DNA of 64,000 nucleotides. Source: Apostichopus japonicus. Lineage: Eukaryota; Echinodermata; Holothuroidea; Aspidochirotida; Stichopodidae. The position numbers were made by a program, and so were the translations under genes. This document shows positions 58,999 to 64,000 of the stretch, one piece after another (positions within the stretch are counted from its first letter, which is position 1; every line of letters starts with the position of its first letter). The stretch covers positions 3,882,501 through 3,946,500 of the forward strand of contig NC_092580.1 in assembly GCF_037975245.1 (NCBI RefSeq). The letters are read 5' to 3'. The notes below the pieces were generated by a model that was given only the letters and a program-made list of their open reading frames with translations, searched no databases and was not told where the DNA came from.

Positions 58999-59096
58999 TT
59001 AGTGTTGATTTGACTAGTGTTGCATATAGTGTTAACTAGTGTTGCATAAAGTGTTACATATAGTGTTGACTAGTGTTGCATATAGTGTTGCATAAG
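58999..59096. repeat. AGTGTTGCATAT tandem array
   Basis: About seven degenerate units of AGTGTTGCATATAGTGTTGACT. Confidence 0.9.
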
Positions 59097-59912
59097 TTAT
59101 CAGGGGTTATTACTTTGATTTTAAATTACACCATGTTCTGTTTTAACTTTTTATAGAAGAGAGAAAGAGGTGGGTGCATGGTTAGGGGAGGGAGTGGTCA
59201 GTAGAAAATTACGTCGAGCATGATGGTTTGACTAGGGAGACAAGACAACTATCAAATTGTCGCTTCGCTCAAGAATAGTTATATTCAAATATATCATTCA
59301 TGACTTACGTATGGTTTCATTCCCTAAACTGAAAGCACTGCTCATTTGGTCTGTCAATCCTGACTGAAGTCATGCAATTCGAAAGCCATGGCACTCTCAT
59401 AACGTTTACTAGCCACATTCGAAACCGTAAGTTGTGTTACCGAGTGTAATTGAATTTAACTATACCTGCAGCCTATACTGCTGATGTATTATCACAATAC
59501 TTTAGTATCGTTTTCTGTTTTACGTTTTAGTTTTTTTTAGTAAAGGTGGGTCAGTATGTAGTCCAAACTTGGATTGGTTTTCTTACTCCCCTTTCTGACC
59601 ACACCCCCTCTTTCCCTCTCCCCATCATAATTTGTAACCCGTGATCCATATTCGCACAATTTGGATGAGAGTTGATTAACTGTTTCGGCTCATTAATAAT
59701 CAATGAGAATGATCAATTTAAGCTTGTTAATTAATGACTATTAATGGCTCCATTCAGTGCGGACGTCGTCAATCACCACTTCCCCTTCCCATTTCGCGCG
59801 CCCTTTTGCCAGTTACGAAACTTCATCTTACATTTTTGATTCAGAAATTCATAACTTTGCAAGTCTTTGCACGTCTTCATTACTGCTCGGCTTGACGTAA
59901 TGGTTCTTGGGG

Positions 59913-59925
59913 AAGTGCGCCCTCT
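59913..59925 (-). promoter_or_regulatory. Second copy of the CTCF-like 13-mer
   Basis: AAGTGCGCCCTCT is identical to 53509-53521 and in the same orientation, 6.4 kb away. The flanking bases fit the CTCF motif less well here (AAAAAAGAGGGCGCAC on the minus strand). Confidence 0.25.
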
Positions 59926-61067
59926 TTTTTCGATTGGGAACGCATCTGATTGGTCATGTTTCCCCTCGTGACCATAAACCAACATAACTTTTCGTTCGTA
60001 ACTATATGGTAGGCCGTTTTTGTTTTGCCAGACACTCGAAAGCTTATACCGCAGTTAAGTTGTGCTAGAGGGAGGGGGAGGGGGGGGGGCTAGGCCTACA
60101 TGTGTAAGGCCAAATATAAAAACTCACAGGTTTCATTAAGCGCCTAGCTTTATAGCAAACTGATGTTTACTCGTATCATTGCACAATAATATTGTCTGAG
60201 GCTTCATTGAGACCAAGGAGTTACATACATAAAAATTAGTTTAGTATGTCGGTCATCGATGACATGACTTATTTTTGTGTAAAGAATTGTTTGGAAATAT
60301 AATGATGTAAATTTCGGAACTTCTTTACCCTTGCGTAAAAAGGGAGAGGAAATTCGATACTAATTGCTGGATCGACTGAGTCCCCCCCCCCCCTCCCCTT
60401 CCCGAGTTCATCGATATTCTGTTTCATCTCAATTTTAAAAAACACAGATGGAAATATCGTTTCTTAAAAAAAAAAAGACTCATCACTGTTGGATAGAACA
60501 ACAATAGCCCGATGAAAAATGGCGGACCCATGTTAGTTAAGCCTCCGACGCAAGCTTCACCCAAACCCGATCCGATACCACCCCCTCACCCCTCCCCTCC
60601 CCCGGCAAACAACAATACGGACGAAAACGTGTAACTTATAGAGTGTAAATGAATAATGGCATATCATTCCTTTAACACACTGTATATATGGCACCAAAAA
60701 GTAACACCTTCCCTCCCTCCACCTTTGACCCAACCCCCCAGTACAACTGTTTTCCTTCCCAGAAATCTGGAAACAGTCATATTTTTTATTTCAATACGTT
60801 GAAGCATGTCGATCCTGAAGTACTAGTGGCTTTCTAAATCAAAGTTACAAGGACCTGATAGCGCAGTCGACGACAGTTCAATTCAAAAGTTAATCTGAAT
60901 AGTGCAGTCAACGAGTTTCTGATAATTTAAGCGCAAGTCCTTATGTAATATTTCGACACAAACTTGTATATAAAAATCATAAGTTTTGCTTTCAATTACA
61001 GAAATGTTTTTTTTTTCCACGAAGTATCTGAAATCCATCGTTTTAATATGAAAGAACAAAAAACAAT

Positions 61068-61073
<6 letters not shown>

Positions 61074-61128
<55 letters not shown>

Positions 61129-61137
61129 TATATATAT
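61074..61137. repeat. (TA)n microsatellite
   Basis: About 25 TA units followed by a few interrupted ones. Confidence 0.95.
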
Positions 61138-61701
61138 GAACATATTTATATTACTTTCAAAACAACAAGTTGTGTTGTGAGAACGTTTCTATGCATGAAA
61201 TGAAACTACACAATCATTTACTAATGGCACCAAAACAATTAACCTATTAAATTTAAAATCTAAATATTGTTTTAAACACCCAGGATGTTTCCCGTTCATT
61301 TTTAGCACCCAACAAATTAATTGCATTAATATGTCTTTCAAATAGAATGAAATAACGTCGACTACAAACAAAGAAATGTAACAAAATTGATCAGCTTATA
61401 ACACAAAGCCACTCTATTAAAAAAAAAATTTGATGTATTTCTTATTATGTATTTCTTATTATAAAGACGCAAATACCGGAGGAACTTGAATGAACTCAAA
61501 ATTCTCATAAAGATGGGTGAAAGTTGGTGGAAGTCGGTATGTCTCTCATTTGGTAATATTTCTTTAGCTAGGGTGCATTGCAACCCCCTGGGGTGAGAGG
61601 CAGGGATCTCAGGGGAGGAAGGAAACCATAGGCATAAAGAACAAACTTCCCTAAAGGGTAAGTTCAAACGCATTCATCAACAGCTGGTAAATGGAGTGTT
61701 A

Positions 61702-61949
61702 GGAGTGTTAGCTCAGTGGTTAAAGCCTGGTGCCTTTCAATAATATGGTCCCAAGTTTGAGTCACTCCAAGATTAATGTATGTCGTCCAGTTATAGAGTT
61801 GGCAATTTGACAATTCATAATCATGGACGTTAACTATGCATCTAAGAGACTGACTTTGGTCAGCTTGTGGCTTTGATAAGCCAATGATGGCTTCTTCGTG
61901 AGTTCCTGCTTGCAGGAGGATTTAACATACATAATACATACAATACAAT
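61702..61949 (+). mobile_element. tRNA-derived SINE, copy 2 (plus strand)
   Basis: The A box TAGCTCAGTGG is at 61709-61719 and a slightly decayed B box AAGTTTGAGTC at 61753-61763. The body is shared with copy 1 (for example CACTCCAAGATTAATGTAT, TAAGAGACTGACTT and GGCTTTGATAAGCCAATGAT). The foldback TCCTGCTTGCAGGA is at 61904-61917, followed by an ACATACATAATACATAC tail. GGAGTGTTA is duplicated at the 5' edge (61693-61710). CpGs intact in copy 1 (GAGTTCGAGTC, CGTCGCGAG) are partly TpG/CpA here, as expected of an older or methylated copy. No target-site duplication was clear. Confidence 0.87.
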
Positions 61950-62535
61950 GTGGCACAAAAGATGTTTTCTCGATTACTGAGGGGTGCGAATAGAGGAACA
62001 GGTTCAGGAAACATAAAAACTGTGAAAACTCATGAAAGGACTTTTCTCATCTGTTTCTCAAAATACATACCTCTATCACACTGACGAAATATTATGGTAC
62101 AGGTTTACTTCTCCTTTGCGCTCACTGAATCAACAAACGACAAAGCAAAACAACGACAAAATGATAATTTATAGACGGTTTTCTTTGGAAAATTGATTTT
62201 ATTGGAGATGACGAAGTAATGAAATTAGGCAAATTCTTTATGACAGAAATTATATCTGAGGCACAAAAAAACAAAAAACAATTTTTTACAAAATGTAATT
62301 GTAATTCAACTCCATTTGGCCTGCCATACTTATATTATTCAAAACAAATTTCAGCCCAACAGTAATGTTATGGACATTTAAAGCACTACTGTAGTTATGT
62401 AAGTGCGGATCTCTAACAATAAGGTCATCACCTAATCTTTCAGTACTGAATATGAAAGAATCTCACACTGAAATTAAACTTTTTTTTTGTAAATAAAAAA
62501 AATTAAAAAAAAAAAAAAAACAGGATTCCACTTAC
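61950..62535. other. AT-rich non-coding DNA, no gene seen
   Basis: A TATGGTACAGGTTTACTTCT segment at about 62094-62113 nearly matches TATGGTACAGGTTTATTTCT at 53843-53862 (19 of 20), suggesting a further dispersed repeat. There are poly-A/T runs near 62480-62520. Confidence 0.5.
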
Positions 62536-62573
62536 CTCTTCAGCAAAAATTTTACAATACAAATTTAAGATGC
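62536..62573 (-). CDS. Possible small exon (38 bp), minus strand
   Basis: On the minus strand TGCGGTACCTTGTAAG is followed by a 38-bp open segment and GAAGAG|GTAAGTGG, a near-consensus donor. Phase 1 to 0 reads ILNLYCKIFAEE. It lies in the CpG-poor right edge and could belong to a neighbouring gene. The acceptor is poor. Confidence 0.18.
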
Positions 62574-64000
62574 CTTACAAGGTACCGCACAGGAATGTAC
62601 AATATACAAAAAAAGTCACTTTAGAAAACCGACAACTTTTAAAAGACACAAGAATAAATTCTGACTAGAATGTCAAACCATAGGTACTGTTTTAAGCCAC
62701 TTCTCCTTGTTTTAAATAACGATAGAAATTAGACATCAAAAATTGTAAATAACAAAACAGAACCCATCTTGCCCTCACTATGAACTGACTCTGATAAGTC
62801 CCCTCACCCCCCCCCCTCCCTTTTTGCTACTGTCCCTGAGAAAATATTTGCACTAAATAAATATCTTAGTGGTACAATAGGGACTGAAATTAGCAAACTG
62901 TTCAAACTATTTTGTTCTTATTACCCTAACATTATGGAGACAGCTATAGATGGACCAGTGACCAGCAACACACCGACAACAATGTGTGATTCTCAAGCAT
63001 GTCTAAATGCTTTAAGTTTAGCATTTCTAATTTTAGCATTTTTAGCAACTCTAATTTTCAAACTTCACTAGTGAAGTTTGGGCTATGGGGGTGGGGGGGG
63101 GGGCTGTGCTTAGGTGCAGGTATTTAATGTAAGTGTCACAGCAAATACAGACCATATGGATTAACTATGGCAGTCAAAACTAAATAATCAAACATTGACT
63201 TTTCCATTGCAGTTTCCGCACAGTTTTATCAAAACAACGCTACCTAGATTATGAAAGAGTCGAGTCGATGACAGCAGGGAGATAGAAATGATTAAAGTTT
63301 TATATTTGATTGGATTAGATTACAGTCCAGCAATATTCCACTTCTATAGGACAGATGAAACGAGAACATTTATAGAGCAGATAGCTTATCGAATAATAAA
63401 GTTGATGAGAACAGAACGGGAGTGGGGGTGGTAGGAGGGGTGGGGATTAAAAAAATATATATATCACAAATAAAGCTGCACATTTGCATCCAGTGGTGCC
63501 AAAACAGCACTTATAGGGAAAACTTTCAAGGTAAAAAACAGATTATCGACTTAAATTCACCAAAAACTAGCCCCAGGAACGATGAAACTAGGCATAAACC
63601 TACAAAGGTTGGCACATGATAAAAACTAAAACTATTATATGAAATTTGTCACTTATGAGGTACAAATTTTACATACTGAATGAAACAATTTAAACATAAA
63701 TCAAGAGTCCAGTGCAAGAAACTGGTTGTGACTATATCTTTGAATATTGGAAACAAAACTTTGTGCGGTATCTAAACAAATGAGACATTTTGAACTGGCT
63801 TCAGTCAAAAACCGAATAGATTCTTTACAATTTTACAAAACTCAAAATGCAGTCACTTTTTCATTTATTTTGAAAAACATGTTCAGCAAATGCAACTTTC
63901 AAAATGCGCTCAACTGTTAATAAAATTCAGTCGATGGAAAATTTTTTGTTCTATAAAAGACACACAAAGGTTGACATGAAAACATTTCTTGGCCAAGAAA
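62574..64000. other. CpG-poor AT-rich DNA, no gene seen
   Basis: A G run lies at 63088-63102 and a C run at 62808-62818. The 65-codon plus frame at 63422-63619 has no recognisable domain. Confidence 0.5.

Larger units (their letters stand above)
52801..61900. other. CpG-rich domain
   Basis: CpG density rises from roughly 5-20 per kb over most of the left 52 kb to roughly 20-40 per kb here, by hand counts of sample kilobases. It falls again after about 62 kb. Base composition otherwise changes little. The pattern fits unmethylated DNA between methylated gene bodies, as known from several invertebrates. Counts are approximate. Confidence 0.6.

Noticed and set aside
61702-61775. A genuine tRNA gene
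   Set aside because: The A and B boxes are present, but the acceptor stem does not close and the sequence continues into a SINE body shared with the other copy.
1-64000. CRISPR arrays, rRNA, bacterial operons, viral genes
   Set aside because: No regularly spaced direct repeats with unique spacers, no rRNA-like blocks and no dense coding on either strand were seen.

Overview
The window looks like ordinary non-coding DNA of an animal nuclear genome. It is AT-rich (my impression is about 35-38% GC) and has no operon-like gene packing, no rRNA, no intact tRNA gene and no long open frame that survives inspection. It does have tRNA-derived SINEs, a TTAA-flanked inverted-repeat element, minisatellites, microsatellites and very many short poly-C/poly-G runs. 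This style fits a marine invertebrate; an echinoderm is my weak guess. The species is not established. No protein-coding gene can be called with confidence.

Layout. From 0 to about 53 kb the DNA is CpG-poor, AT-rich and intron-like. It contains tandem repeats, a TTAA/TIR element at 6965-7768, a purine-strand minisatellite at 28620-29150, a (CCCACTACTCATTATT...)n minisatellite at 40935-41530, and several possible small minus-strand exons with splice-site-like borders. From about 53 to 61.9 kb CpG density is several times higher by hand count. This stretch holds two copies of one tRNA-type SINE in opposite orientation (56140-56380 minus, 61702-61949 plus), a cluster of strong hairpins (56761-56921), a (TA)n tract, and two copies of a 13-mer resembling the CTCF core. 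From 62 to 64 kb CpG is low again.

Reading offered as a hypothesis. The CpG step at about 53 kb coincides with the best possible minus-strand exon (53324-53431, strong GTAAGT donor). In many invertebrates gene bodies are methylated and CpG-depleted while intergenic DNA is not. The left 53 kb could therefore be intron-rich gene body transcribed leftwards from about 53.4 kb, and 53-62 kb intergenic DNA. Ten small minus-strand exon candidates can be strung together in compatible reading phase. However, splice-like motifs of this quality also occur at a similar rate on the plus strand, so each exon call is weak.

The most interesting local structure is a 71-87 nt near-perfect foldback at 56835-56921. 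It looks like a microRNA precursor or a piece of a Penelope-like retroelement.
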